DNA of 64,000 bases from Nakamurella antarctica (GCF_003860405.1 NZ_CP034170.1:2356001-2420000), one strand, 5' to 3'. Shown: positions 28,167 through 37,535, counted from the stretch's first letter. The notes: generated by a model not told the origin, from the letters alone. A program made the numbers and translations.

Positions 28167-30080
28167 ATGAATTCAGCTCGTCGTCTACTCGGTCTAGCAC
28201 TTGCCGCAGCCCTCACCGGGTTCATCATCCCCGGCACCGCGAACGCATCAATGCCGCCGGAGAACCCCGTCCAGCCACTGTCTGTCAGTGCGCCGGCGGA
28301 GCCCGGAGACCCGGTCGTAAATCCCGTGTCCGTGGCTACAGCTATAGTGCCCGGCGCTCAGGGTTTCGACAGCGCGAATGTTGATTCTGCATCCCAACTC
28401 ACTTGCTTAAAAAACTCCGGCATCACCTTCGATGCGATGAACGTCCTTGACCCCGACTTCATCGCCGAATACCGGGACGCAGCCACGGCTGGGATGAACG
28501 TCATCTTGTTCCAGGGCTACTACCCACCGCACTGGTCGATTTTCACGAAGGCCACAGAGCGAGCCAACCGCATGGTCGCCGGCGCCCAGTCGGTCGGATA
28601 CCCGGTGGGCGCCCAGCTTTTTCTGGATCTGGAAGACAATCAGTCCGACGGTACGAGGAGCATCACCCGCGACGAGATGGTCGCGTGGGTGCAGGAGTGG
28701 GCGCGGGTCGTCACAGCTGCAGGTTACGTGCCCGGAATGTATGTCGGCCTTCCACAAGTTTTGACCGCGTCAGATCTTGGCACCAGAATCCCCGGCATCA
28801 AGGTCTTCTGGCGTTCGGCCTCCACTTATGCACCCCAAGCCCCTCAGGGGTTTGTGGTCCAACAACCTCAAATCGACATCACGAAGTGCGGAATCACTAT
28901 TGACACGAACGTTGCGGGGATCGACAACAACGGGAACATGTTGGTAGGGGCGGGCTTCCCCGCCGGGCAACCAGTCGGCGCCGGATTGTTCCACGTGACG
29001 ACCCCCACGCGACTCCTCGACACCCGCGACACCGCCAAGGTCACACCATTCGGAACCGTCAGCATCAAAGTCACCGGAGTTGCCGGCGTACCCACCAACG
29101 TCAAGGCAGTCGTTCTCAACATCACCGCCCTCAACGCCAACGGCACCGGATTCGTCACCGCCCACGCAAGCCTCGCATCAAGACCACTAGCCTCCAACCT
29201 CAACTTCAGCCCCGGCAGCATCACCCCCAACCTCGCCACCGTCCCCGTCGGAACCGACGGCAAAATCTCCCTCTACAACGGCTCAGAAGTACCACTAGAC
29301 CTCATCGCCGACATCCAAGGCTACTACCTTGATGGAACTCCCACCCTGCCAGGAGCCTTCGGCACCACGACCCCCACGCGACTCCTCGACACCCGCGACA
29401 CCGCCAAGGTCACACCATTCGGAACCGTCAGCATCAAAGTCACCGGAGTTGCCGGCGTACCCACCAACGTCAAGGCAGTCGTTCTCAACATCACCGCCCT
29501 CAACGCCAACGGCACCGGATTCGTCACCGCCCACGCAAGCCTCGCATCAAGACCACTAGCCTCCAACCTCAACTTCAGCCCCGGCAGCATCACCCCCAAC
29601 CTCGCCACCGTCCCCGTCGGAACCGACGGCAAAATCTCCCTCTACAACGGCTCAGAAGTACCACTAGACCTCATCGCCGACATCCAAGGCTACTACCTTG
29701 ATGGAACTCCCACCCTGCCAGGAGCCTTCGGCACCACGACCCCCACGCGACTCCTCGACACCCGCGACACCGCCAAGGTCACACCATTCGGAACCGTCAG
29801 CATCAAAGTCACCGGAGTTGCCGGCGTACCCACCAACGTCAAGGCAGTCGTTCTCAACATCACCGCCCTCAACGCCAACGGCACCGGATTCGTCACCGCC
29901 CACGCAAGCCTCGCATCAAGACCACTAGCCTCCAACCTCAACTTCAGCCCCGGCAGCATCACCCCCAACCTCGCCACCGTCCCCGTCGGAACCGACGGCA
30001 AAATCTCCCTCTACAACGGCTCAGAAGTACCACTAGACCTCATCGCCGACATCCAAGGCTACTACCTTGATGGTCAATGA
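28167..30080 (+). CDS. Secreted DUF1906-type (glycoside hydrolase-like) protein with three identical C-terminal domains
   Basis: 637 residues. A signal peptide (1-27, cleaved near TANA-S) precedes a GH25-like DUF1906 domain, about 60-275 (GFDSANVDSASQLTCLKNSG, VGAQLFLDLEDNQSD, VPGMYVGLPQVL). Residues 277-637 are three copies of a ~123-residue domain with the pattern TPTRLLDTRDT, VVLNITALNANGTGFVTAHA, SNLNFSPGSITPNLATVPVG and DLIADIQGYY, a domain widely attached to actinobacterial surface proteins. The three are identical in DNA. The catalytic fold suggests cell-wall hydrolysis but activity of DUF1906 proteins is largely untested. It is followed by a weak terminator and marks the left edge of the glycan island. 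Confidence 0.85.
   Translation: MNSARRLLGLALAAALTGFIIPGTANASMPPENPVQPLSVSAPAEPGDPVVNPVSVATAIVPGAQGFDSANVDSASQLTCLKNSGITFDAMNVLDPDFIAEYRDAATAGMNVILFQGYYPPHWSIFTKATERANRMVAGAQSVGYPVGAQLFLDLEDNQSDGTRSITRDEMVAWVQEWARVVTAAGYVPGMYVGLPQVLTASDLGTRIPGIKVFWRSASTYAPQAPQGFVVQQPQIDITKCGITIDTNVAGIDNNGNMLVGAGFPAGQPVGAGLFHVTTPTRLLDTRDTAKVTPFGTVSIKVTGVAGVPTNVKAVVLNITALNANGTGFVTAHASLASRPLASNLNFSPGSITPNLATVPVGTDGKISLYNGSEVPLDLIADIQGYYLDGTPTLPGAFGTTTPTRLLDTRDTAKVTPFGTVSIKVTGVAGVPTNVKAVVLNITALNANGTGFVTAHASLASRPLASNLNFSPGSITPNLATVPVGTDGKISLYNGSEVPLDLIADIQGYYLDGTPTLPGAFGTTTPTRLLDTRDTAKVTPFGTVSIKVTGVAGVPTNVKAVVLNITALNANGTGFVTAHASLASRPLASNLNFSPGSITPNLATVPVGTDGKISLYNGSEVPLDLIADIQGYYLDGQ
28998..30075 (+). repeat. Three tandem 369-bp repeats
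   Basis: The same sequence recurs at 28998, 29367 and 29736 with exact 369-bp spacing; the third copy lacks the linker that joins the others. I saw no base difference between copies, including synonymous positions. Each unit encodes one wall-associated domain of the DUF1906 protein. Confidence 0.95.
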
Positions 30081-30111
30081 CGGGTTTGGCGTTGTGGGTG
30101 CTAAAGCAAGA

Positions 30112-30129
30112 ACGACACAGTCGTCGCTT
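30112..30129 (+). terminator. Weak intrinsic terminator after the DUF1906 gene
   Basis: A 5-bp stem (ACGAC/GTCGT, 3-base loop) is followed by CGCTTTTT. It lies 30 bp beyond the stop, between convergent genes. The short stem makes it only moderately credible. Confidence 0.4.
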
Positions 30130-30184
30130 TTTAAGGCGCCAACAGTCTCTCGGCTAAGTTGGTGAACCAGATCAGAAGCTCGTC

Positions 30185-31246
30185 CTATGCTGAAAACCGA
30201 ATGCCAGATGCGGGTATCTCGACGCCAGGCCACACTCGTATCCCCGCCCGAAGCTCGCAGCCCGCGCCAATCAACGCCCGGTCACCGATCACCGCGTCGC
30301 AAACATGAGCCCCCGCACCGATGGTCGCGCCAGCGCCCACTATGGAACGTACTACTCGAGCGCCAGTATCGATCTGCGCGCCCTCAAACACCACTGACTC
30401 TTCAACAACAGCTTCGTCGCCCACGGTGACGTCGCGGCCAAGGGTCGTTCCGCCAAATACCAGCGCAGTTTTGGCTACATGCGCCCCGGGTAAAATGAGG
30501 CTGTCCCCTACGGGACCCGGCAGCGCGGCGGTGGGGGCAAATCCACGCACCAGATCGGCCGAGCCTTTCACAAAGGCTGCAGGTGTCCCGAGGTCTAACC
30601 AGTAGGACTCTTCGACGTAGCCGAACACTGGCGCGCCGGCCTTGAGAAGATTAGGGAAGGTCTCCCGCTCAACTGATACCACTCGATCTGGGGGGATCGC
30701 CAGCAGCACTTCGCGTTTAAAAACGTAGCAGCCCGCATTAATCTGGTTTGTGGGTGGGTCTTCAGTCTTCTCGAGGAATTCCAGGACCTCCCCCTTCGCC
30801 CCGGTGGCGACACAGCCAAAGGCTCGAGGATCCGCTACCTTCACCAGGTGAAGGGTGACATCCGCGTTGTTCGCCACGTGCGTTGCGTAAAGAGCACAGA
30901 GGTCGACCCCGGATACCACGTCACCGTTGAACACCATTACGGTGTCGTAGCGCAACTTGTCGGCGACGTTGCGGATGCCGCCGCCAGTACCGAGCGCTTC
31001 GGTCTCGACCACGTACTCGATGTCCAAACCGAGTCGGCTTCCATCGCCGAAATAATCGCTAAAGACCGACGCCTTATACGAGGTCCCAAGCACCACATGC
31101 ACGATTCCTGCTTCGCGGATTCGCGAGAGCATATGCTCGAGAAAAGGTACTCCGGCAGTGGGAAGCATTGGCTTGGGCGCGAAAAGCGTGAGCGGCCGGA
31201 GCCTAGTCCCCTGTCCACCTACCAAAATGACGGCGTCAACCTTCAC
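30185..31246 (-). CDS. manC: Mannose-1-phosphate guanylyltransferase-like sugar nucleotidyltransferase
   Basis: 353 residues from GTG 31246, with AGGAG eight bases upstream. The N-terminal Rossmann-like pyrophosphorylase domain shows AVILVGGQGTRLRPLTLFAPKPMLP (signature GGxGTRLRPLT with the catalytic Arg/Lys). The C-terminal ~120 residues are a left-handed beta-helix with hexapeptide repeats (AVVEESVVFEGAQI, GAGATIGAGAHVCDAVIG). This matches Rv3264c, the mycobacterial GDP-mannose pyrophosphorylase, which in M. tuberculosis also lies between fbiB and wbbL1. It would combine mannose-1-P from ManB with GTP. It is the second gene of an rmlA-manC pair on the minus strand. Confidence 0.9.
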   Translation of the reverse strand: MKVDAVILVGGQGTRLRPLTLFAPKPMLPTAGVPFLEHMLSRIREAGIVHVVLGTSYKASVFSDYFGDGSRLGLDIEYVVETEALGTGGGIRNVADKLRYDTVMVFNGDVVSGVDLCALYATHVANNADVTLHLVKVADPRAFGCVATGAKGEVLEFLEKTEDPPTNQINAGCYVFKREVLLAIPPDRVVSVERETFPNLLKAGAPVFGYVEESYWLDLGTPAAFVKGSADLVRGFAPTAALPGPVGDSLILPGAHVAKTALVFGGTTLGRDVTVGDEAVVEESVVFEGAQIDTGARVVRSIVGAGATIGAGAHVCDAVIGDRALIGAGCELRAGIRVWPGVEIPASGIRFSA

Positions 31247-31280
31247 CGCAAATCTCCTGATGAGAGGTCGTCCTGTGTGC

Positions 31281-32180
31281 TCATGGCATCTTTTCAGCGT
31301 TTATTGCGGCGCCGGCTTGCTCAGCAATGTTCATCACGTATTGGCCGTAGGGAGATTTCGCCAGGGCTTTTCCGAGGTTGTAGCACGCGGTGGCATCGAT
31401 GAAGCCGCGACGTAAAGCGATCTCCTCCAGACATGAGATTCGGATTCCCTGTCGGTGCTCCAAGACCTGAACGAACTGGCCAGCTTCCAACAGCGAGTCA
31501 TGGGTACCCGTATCAAGCCAGGCGAATCCGCGCCCTAGGTCAACGAGCGTGGCTGCACCTGCCTGCACGTAAATATTGTTTAGGTCAGTGATCTCCAACT
31601 CGCCACGCGACGACGGTTTTAGATCCCTTGCGTATTGGACGACTTTGTTGTCGTAGACATATAGCCCGGTGATCGCCAAATTCGATTTCGGCTTGGACGG
31701 CTTCTCTTCAATCGAGATCAATTTGCCATCAGTGCCCATCTCCCCCACTCCGTAGCGCTCGGGGTCTCGAACAGGGTAACCGAAGAGAACACACCCCTGG
31801 ACGTTGGTCACGGCATCCAGCAGAGTCTGCGAAAAGTTCTGTCCATAGAAGATGTTGTCTCCTAGGACCAGTGCTACATCGTCATCACCGATGTGCTCGG
31901 CTCCAAGATGAAATGCCTGCGCCAAGCCCTCGGGCTTGGGCTGCTCTGCGTAGGTAAGAGTGAGGCCAAACTCGCTGCCGTCACCGAAAAGCCTGCGGAA
32001 ACCCGCATTATCCTCAGGGGTGGTGATAATCAGGATGTCCGTGATACCCGCCAACATCAAGACAGACAGAGGGTAGTAAATCATCGGTTTGTCATAGACA
32101 GGCAACAGTTGCTTAGATACCGCTCGGGTCACCGGATGCAATCTGGTTCCGGCGCCACCTGCAAGGATAATTCCCTTCAC
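31281..32180 (-). CDS. rmlA: Glucose-1-phosphate thymidylyltransferase
   Basis: 299 residues from GTG 32180; AGGTGG lies about eight bases upstream, so this codon is better placed than the GTG at 32192. It starts [18 protein letters not shown] and continues [20 protein letters not shown], the nucleotide and sugar site of RmlA, with [17 protein letters not shown] and [12 protein letters not shown] in the core. It makes dTDP-glucose, first step to dTDP-L-rhamnose. rmlD is at 60-61 kb in this window, but rmlB and rmlC are not present. An ISL3 element has inserted 172 bp upstream and probably cuts it off from any operon promoter further right. Confidence 0.97.
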   Translation of the reverse strand: MKGIILAGGAGTRLHPVTRAVSKQLLPVYDKPMIYYPLSVLMLAGITDILIITTPEDNAGFRRLFGDGSEFGLTLTYAEQPKPEGLAQAFHLGAEHIGDDDVALVLGDNIFYGQNFSQTLLDAVTNVQGCVLFGYPVRDPERYGVGEMGTDGKLISIEEKPSKPKSNLAITGLYVYDNKVVQYARDLKPSSRGELEITDLNNIYVQAGAATLVDLGRGFAWLDTGTHDSLLEAGQFVQVLEHRQGIRISCLEEIALRRGFIDATACYNLGKALAKSPYGQYVMNIAEQAGAAINAEKMP

Positions 32181-32343
32181 TTCAGTACCCACCTTTTTTC
32201 ATTCCACTGGAGCTGAGATCTGCAAAAGCGCCGCACTGCTGCTGACATGTGCCAGCCGACCCAACTGGTGACCAAAACCGGACACAAATCATCCCGACAC
32301 TACCGGATTAGGTACGCGCACCCTTCTCATGCCTTACGTGAGA

Positions 32344-32351
32344 CTCATAGC
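32344..32351. repeat. 8-bp target-site duplication, left copy
   Basis: CTCATAGC directly flanks the left end of the ISL3 element. The identical right copy is at 33801-33808. An 8-bp duplication is the usual length for ISL3-family elements. Confidence 0.9.
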
Positions 32352-32401
32352 GGCTCTTCACCGTTCCGCGTGGTGTTTGGTTAGGGGCCTGTGGTTTAGG
32401 G

Positions 32402-32465
32402 CTCGTGGTCCTTGCTGTTGACTGTTTGTTACCACACAAGACAGTTGACGAAGAAGGACCACGAG
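32402..32465 (+). promoter_or_regulatory. Hairpin overlapping the transposase ribosome-binding site
   Basis: CTCGTGGTCCTT (32402-32413) is the exact complement of AAGGACCACGAG (32454-32465). The 3' arm contains the AAGGA that serves the GTG start at 32467. In RNA starting outside the element the site would be hidden; similar protective hairpins are known at the ends of IS10 and IS50. Confidence 0.6.
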
Positions 32466-32466
32466 T

Positions 32467-33794
32467 GTGTTTGATGCTACTTCTGTTTGCGATGATCCGG
32501 CGACGGTGTTGTTCAATTTGCCTGGCTTTCACGTCGTTGGTGCTCGTTGTGACGGTGGTCAGCGGGATGTGATTGTTGAGACTGGGATTTCTCAGATGTG
32601 TTGCCCCGCATGTGGTGTGCCGTCGGCTGGGGTTCATGTGCGGAAGTTGCAGCGGGTTCGGGACATCCCAGTCGGCGGCGGTCCGGTGACGGTGTGGTGG
32701 CGTAAGTTACGGTTCCGCTGCGGCAATACCGGGTGCTCACGGGCCACGTTCACTGAACACACCGTGCAGGTGCCCCCGTACGCACGATCTACCGGGCGGC
32801 TGGCTGCCACAGTGGTCGATGCGGTTGTCGTTTCCGGGCGGTCTATCTCTGAAACCGCCCGGGCGCACCGGGTTGGCTGGTGGACGGTCCAACGTGCTGT
32901 GTCAGCCCGCGCTGCGGCGATGCCTGACCCGGCCAGCCGGGTGGTGGCGCGGATCGGGGTCGATGAGCACCGGTTCCGGCGGATGCGGTTTTTCCGGCAG
33001 GATGATGGGTCTTTCAAACGGGTCGAGCCGTGGATGACGTGCATCACCGACCTCGACCGCGGCGAGATCATCGGTGTCGTCGATGGCAGGGACGCGAAGT
33101 CGTTGACTGACTGGTTCGCCGACCGCCCACGGTGGTGGCGGCACAAGGTTGCCGTGGCGGCGATCGATTTGCATACCCCGTTTCGCAAGGTACTCAAGGC
33201 GCAGTTGCCTAACGCCCAAGTGGTGGCTGACCGGTTCCACATAGTCCAACTGGCCAACCAGATGGTGACCGATGTTCGCCGGCGTTTGCAGACGCAGTTG
33301 CATGGCCACCGGGGTCGGGCCGCAAACAGGACCTGGGCGCACCGGTTGTTGCTGCTGCGGGCTGGGAACACCCTGTCACCGGCTGCGTTGGCGAAGCTGC
33401 TGTCAGTGTTCGCCACCGACGACCCCACAGATCAGCTCTCAGCCGGGTGGGCGGTGAAAGAACAACTCCGGGTGGTCCTGAGGTCCCCTACCAAGGTGAT
33501 GGCCCGCCGTGAGAAGCAAACTTTCGACTACTACGTCATGATCGCCGACATGGACGAAACCCGAACCCTGGCAAAGACTGTAAACCCTGGTGGCCGCAAA
33601 TCCTGGCCTCCATCACCACCGGCGCGTCGAACGCGATCAGCGAAAACGTGAACCTGGGAAACAAAAACATCAAACGAACCGGACGCGGGTTCACAAACAA
33701 GCAGCACTACCGCGATCGGATTATGCTCAGAACAACGTCCCGCCACCTGGGCGCCGTTTCAACCAGCCGACAGCACCATCACGCGCAACGGTGA
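32467..33794 (+). pseudogene. ISL3 transposase with a late frameshift
   Basis: From GTG 32467 the protein has the N-terminal zinc-finger region (CCPACGVPSAGVHVRK, CGNTGCSRATF), then the helix-turn-helix (SISETARAHRVGWWTVQRAV) and the DDE domain (RIGVDEHRFRRMRFF, AIDLHTPFRKVL, VVADRFHIVQLANQMV). Near base 33572 the frame should read NPWWPQILASITTGASNA, but one base is missing, and the actual frame ends at 33651 with an unrelated tail. In the shifted frame homology continues (NIKRTGRGFTNKQHYRDRI) to TGA 33792-33794, six bases from the end of the element. The acidic C-terminal residue normally in SNARTEG reads SENVN here, so more damage than the frameshift is possible. Confidence 0.85.
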
Positions 33795-33800
33795 AGAGCC

Positions 33801-33808
33801 CTCATAGC
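33801..33808. repeat. 8-bp target-site duplication, right copy
   Basis: CTCATAGC, identical to 32344-32351, immediately follows the right inverted repeat of the ISL3 element. Confidence 0.9.
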
Positions 33809-33923
33809 TGCAAGACGAACCCTCCGCAACAGCCCCCGGCACAGCAACTTTGCTGCTTCGCGAACTACTGCCTGGTCAATTACGATGCTCCTCCAGCTAG
33901 CGACGCAGAACCCATTCCGCCGA

Positions 33924-34979
33924 TCAGACTAACCTCTTCACTAAATTCCAGTACCAACGCATCACAAAGTTCACCAGTCCTGCCCCCGGCGGTAGCGCCA
34001 CCGACCCGTTCTCCGCCAACTCCGGGGTGAGCCTGGACATCCAAGTAGGTCCAGTCACTGCCAGTTCGTCGCGTAACACCCGCCGACGGTCACGAAGATG
34101 GGATCGGTTGGTCCATAACCACTCCCAACCGCGCAGTTTCGCGCCGAACCAACGCTGTTTCAGCGAAAACAGAGTGAGAGCGAGCTCTAGGGTGATGAGG
34201 GCGGGCGAGAGCAGGATCAGCGCCCGAATGCTCCAAGCCGTCGAAACCAGCATGAGGCGATTTCGCTCGATTAAGTACATTTTGTGTTCGTTTCGGGAAA
34301 ATTCGTACCTATGGATCGCGACCGCATCAGGCACGTAAACAACTCGGCGCCCCCGCCGCCACGTCCGGATACTAAGCTCGGCATCCTCGTGGTAGGCAAA
34401 GTAAGCATCGTCAAAGCCGCCCAAAGTTTCCCACCATGCTCGGGTCATCACTACGCATGCCCCGCTAGCAACCGCGACATCGATCGGATCGGTTCTCACC
34501 TCTGGTTGTCCCATATCCCCGGCCCATGACAAACCGAGCACATGAACCGGGTTGCCCGCCGAGTTGAGTAAGGACGGGTCCTCGGAAAGCCTGATACTTC
34601 CTCCTGCGACAGCGACGCTGTCTAATTCATCTGTTCCGGGCAAAACCATGTGCACTAACTTAGCCAATGCCGTCTGCTCGACCACAGCATCTGAGTTGAC
34701 GAGTGCGACATACGCTCCGCTGGCAAAACTTAAGCCGTAATTACAGCCACCGGCGAACCCTAAGTTGGTATTCGGTCGTACCACAAGGACCCCATCCCAT
34801 GCCCCGATTTCCACCACATCTTGGCTGGTGCAGCCGTTGTCGACAAGAATGACGTCGGCGACCACTCCCTTGGAATCTAGGATGGCCCTCACCGAGCGCT
34901 GAAGCCACGGCTCGTCCAGCCACGCAAGTACTACGACGCTCACAGTCGGCGTAATGATCGGTTCTTCAACAGCTCGCAT
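33924..34979 (-). CDS. Glycosyltransferase family 2, rhamnosyltransferase-like
   Basis: 351 residues. The GT-A domain reads VSVVVLAWLDEPWLQRSV, ILVDNGCTSQD, NLGFAGGCNYGLSFASGAYVALVNSDA (metal-binding NSDA) and GGFDDAYFAYHEDAELSIR (catalytic-base region, like the FMFFEDVDL of WbbL). One hydrophobic pair (WSIRALILLSPALITLELALTLF, about 249-272) suggests membrane association. The overall pattern is that of dTDP-rhamnose transferases, consistent with rmlA nearby, but the sugar is inferred. It is divergent from the flippase gene over about 290 bp, and the ISL3 element lies downstream between it and rmlA. Confidence 0.87.
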   Translation of the reverse strand: MRAVEEPIITPTVSVVVLAWLDEPWLQRSVRAILDSKGVVADVILVDNGCTSQDVVEIGAWDGVLVVRPNTNLGFAGGCNYGLSFASGAYVALVNSDAVVEQTALAKLVHMVLPGTDELDSVAVAGGSIRLSEDPSLLNSAGNPVHVLGLSWAGDMGQPEVRTDPIDVAVASGACVVMTRAWWETLGGFDDAYFAYHEDAELSIRTWRRGRRVVYVPDAVAIHRYEFSRNEHKMYLIERNRLMLVSTAWSIRALILLSPALITLELALTLFSLKQRWFGAKLRGWEWLWTNRSHLRDRRRVLRDELAVTGPTWMSRLTPELAENGSVALPPGAGLVNFVMRWYWNLVKRLV

Positions 34980-35271
34980 AGGACCGATCTTCGCACACGC
35001 CTGTTTGAATTCCGGTGCTGCTGCAGCAACCGCGAGCGGTGAGGAAGCGCGCCCGCTCGGAGGAGAGAAGTTAGCGGCTACTGTTCTTATCGGTAACCGA
35101 TCTGCAACTGACAGGAATGGACGACACGGGTGCGCGCTGAGGTCATTATGGAAGCGCGATATCTTGTGCCCACTGCACCGCGAGCATTTGCCGCGAACGA
35201 CCGCACCGCCTCGCCGAACTTATCCCGCCTGTGCAGCCCTTTTCCTTCTTCTGGGCCGAGGTCCTAGGCCG
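34980..35271. other. 292-bp divergent intergenic region
   Basis: The region lies between the GT2 gene (minus) and the flippase (plus). A plus-strand frame stays open through it, but the translation is not membrane-like or conserved, so I treat it as non-coding. It must carry two promoters; no strong -35/-10 pair was picked out by eye. Confidence 0.5.
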
Positions 35272-36546
35272 ATGGGCAAGCCCCTGGCAAAAAGTGCGGC
35301 GTGGATGACAGGTGGCACTTTACTCATTGGACTGTCTGGGTATGCCTTCCTCGCGCTGATCGGCCACAACCGATTCGACGAAGACTCCCACTCTGCTCTG
35401 ACAGTCACCTACCTGATTGTCAGTATTCTCGGGCCTGGAATTTTCGTCGCAATCGAGCAGGAAACCTCCCGGACCGTCAGTGCCAGCCGCAGCCAGGGGC
35501 GCCGGTACGGTGGCGATATTCGCAGGCTGAGCGCGGTCGGCGCAGTCCTGTGTCTTATAACCCTCAGCAGCTTGGCTATTGCGGCACCAACGATGATGGA
35601 GTCACTTCTCAACAGCAATGTTGGGTTCATTTTGGCACTCGCTCTGTCGATTATTGGTTCGGCCGTCGTATACCTGATTCGGGGCCTTAGCGGTGGTGAG
35701 CAACGGTTCGCTCGTTACGCACTTACCTTGTGCGTTGACGGCGGCGTCCGATTGTTGAGCTGCGTGGCACTTGTCGTCGTAGGCAGCACGACTGCAGTCG
35801 CCTACGCGTTTGCGCTCTGCAGCGGGCCACTCGTGGCGGCGCTAGCGACACTCAGAGTGCCCCGCCCCCAAAACGAATCGCAACAGGCATCCGATACTTG
35901 CGCACTGCAAAGTAAACAATCGAGTTGGAAAACACTCATCCGCGGCGTCGGCTGGCTGTTGGTTGCGTCGTTAATCTCCATGGTGATGGCAAACTACGCT
36001 GGCGTCTTCGTGACATCGCAATTGCTCGGCCACAAGGCCATCGCTACCGGCTTCTCAACAGCTCTTGTTCTGACTCGAGTGCCACTCCTGCTGATGGGAC
36101 CACTCCAAGCTCTGCTCTTGCCGCGCATGTCTGCCGCAGTGAGCAGGGGTGATCTTCTAGCGTTCCGATCCATCGTCACGCGAGGTTTGGCTGTCGTCGC
36201 GGCATTGGGACTGCTCAGTCTGCTTGGCGTGGCAGTACTGGGCAGGTGGGCAATCCGACTAGTTTTCGGGGCTGAGACAGACACAACAACATCCTCCGCA
36301 CTGATATTGCTTACCCTATCTGCAGTGCTGCTGATGGCGGTCTCACTACTACAACCCGCGCTTATTGCGCTGAAACAACACAGCTTCCTCGTGGTCGGCT
36401 GGTTTCTCGGCGCTGTGGTTTTCGCGGGCGCATTGGGCCTGCCGTTTGAGCCGATCACTTCTGCAATTGGCGCCCAAATCGCTGGTCCGGCAACCACCCT
36501 TCTAGTGCACACCTTCGCTATCCTCCGGCGTAGCAACTCGGTGTGA
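35272..36546 (+). CDS. Polysaccharide flippase, Wzx/MATE-like
   Basis: 424 residues from ATG 35272 (MGKPLAKSAAWMTGGTLLIG). About twelve hydrophobic segments run the full length, the usual count for MOP-superfamily flippases, and the first helix has the family's LxxxGxxxL look. It would move an undecaprenyl/decaprenyl-linked oligosaccharide across the membrane. A complete ABC exporter is also present in the island (50.8-52.9 kb), so two export routes coexist. It converges with wbbL, 53 bp apart. Confidence 0.83.
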   Translation: MGKPLAKSAAWMTGGTLLIGLSGYAFLALIGHNRFDEDSHSALTVTYLIVSILGPGIFVAIEQETSRTVSASRSQGRRYGGDIRRLSAVGAVLCLITLSSLAIAAPTMMESLLNSNVGFILALALSIIGSAVVYLIRGLSGGEQRFARYALTLCVDGGVRLLSCVALVVVGSTTAVAYAFALCSGPLVAALATLRVPRPQNESQQASDTCALQSKQSSWKTLIRGVGWLLVASLISMVMANYAGVFVTSQLLGHKAIATGFSTALVLTRVPLLLMGPLQALLLPRMSAAVSRGDLLAFRSIVTRGLAVVAALGLLSLLGVAVLGRWAIRLVFGAETDTTTSSALILLTLSAVLLMAVSLLQPALIALKQHSFLVVGWFLGAVVFAGALGLPFEPITSAIGAQIAGPATTLLVHTFAILRRSNSV

Positions 36547-36599
36547 TCGCTCAACCTCTTGGAGCTCGCGCTGTGGGCGCAGCAAATGCCGCAAGGGTT

Positions 36600-37535
36600 T
36601 CAGTTACAGTTGATTTCAGGCCTGGTGGGTAGGTCCGCTCCCCCGGCCAGCGCCGCAGACCGTCGTGCCATCGCAGAGCGGATGGTCAGACCTGCCTTCA
36701 ACGCCATGCGCAAAGGTGCCTGCCACCAGTGCACATACCTGCGCGCCAAATAGACGTACGCGCTCCTGTGGTGGGCAGCTGTCATTTCGGCCTGGTGACG
36801 TTGCGTGGAGTGGCCGCCGATATGTGTCACCCGTGCTGACGGTACATACACGTTTTCCCAGCCAGCGCGCCCAATCCTGTCGCCAAGATCAACATCTTCG
36901 AAGAACATGAAGAATGCGGGGTCGAACCCGCCGAGCTGATCAAAAACGCTGCGGCGCACTAATAAACATGCACCCGACAGCCATCCAGCGCCTCGCTCCT
37001 GGGGAATTTCGTGGTCGCGTCGGTACGCCTTTGTCCAAGGATTGCGTGGCCAGACCCAGCCAAAGGCCGCGTGGCCAACCCCTCTGCCGATGCTCGGCAG
37101 CTCGCGGGCGGACGGGTACGGTTGGCCGTCTGGGGTAAGAAGCATCGGCCCGAGAGCACCCGCTCGCGGGTGTCTACCCGCCGCCGAGAGAAGTTCCTCG
37201 ATAGCTCCGGGGGCAAACGTCAAGTCCGAATTGCAGATCAGGACCCATTCCATCGCCTTCGGCAGCGCAGCAACGCCCGCGTTCGCTCCGCCACCAAACC
37301 CCAGGTTGCCACCGGTATGTAAAACCGTTGCCAGTCCGGTCTTCTCGACTTCCTCGATACTCCCATCGGTCGAACCGTTGTCTGCCATGACCACTGTGGG
37401 GCGGCCCCACTTGACCCAGTCCGCGGCCGCTTCCACTGATTCCAACAGCAGGGTGACCGTCTCGCCAGGGAAGTAGGTCACGGTGACGATTCCGACGTGC
37501 GTGTCGGGGCTGGGCGACTGGGTCATGCTCGTCAT
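36600..37535 (-). CDS. wbbL: Rhamnosyltransferase WbbL-like
   Basis: 311 residues from ATG 37535, which overlaps the stop of the GT4 gene upstream (ATGA) and has AAAGG close by. It matches mycobacterial WbbL1 (Rv3265c) over its length as I recall it: MADNGSTDGSIEEVEKTG, GGNLGFGGGANAGVAAL, AGALGPMLLTPDGQPYPSARELPS, WPRNPWTKAYRRDHE, GAGWLSGACLLVRRSVF and FFMFFEDVDLGDRIGRAGWE. WbbL transfers rhamnose from dTDP-rhamnose onto GlcNAc-diphospho-decaprenol, making the linker that joins arabinogalactan to peptidoglycan. In M. tuberculosis it is next to rmlD; here about 22 kb of glycan genes and IS remnants separate the two. Confidence 0.88.
   Translation of the reverse strand: MTSMTQSPSPDTHVGIVTVTYFPGETVTLLLESVEAAADWVKWGRPTVVMADNGSTDGSIEEVEKTGLATVLHTGGNLGFGGGANAGVAALPKAMEWVLICNSDLTFAPGAIEELLSAAGRHPRAGALGPMLLTPDGQPYPSARELPSIGRGVGHAAFGWVWPRNPWTKAYRRDHEIPQERGAGWLSGACLLVRRSVFDQLGGFDPAFFMFFEDVDLGDRIGRAGWENVYVPSARVTHIGGHSTQRHQAEMTAAHHRSAYVYLARRYVHWWQAPLRMALKAGLTIRSAMARRSAALAGGADLPTRPEINCN

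Larger units (their letters stand above)
32352..33800 (+). mobile_element. ISL3-family insertion sequence, 1449 bp, complete ends
   Basis: The terminal inverted repeats are GGCTCTTCACCGTTCCGCG at 32352-32370 and its near-perfect complement at 33782-33800 (GGCTCTTCACCGTTGCGCG read inward). A perfect 8-bp duplication CTCATAGC flanks both. A single transposase gene of the ISL3 type fills the element but carries a frameshift near its 3' end. Ends and duplication intact mean the insertion is recent; the frameshift may make it non-autonomous, or be a programmed or sequencing event. It sits between rmlA and a GT2 gene in the glycan island. Confidence 0.93.

Noticed and set aside
28998-30075. Regular repeats considered as a CRISPR or other non-coding array
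   Set aside because: The 369-bp units are in frame and encode a known type of surface domain; there are no short repeats with unique spacers.
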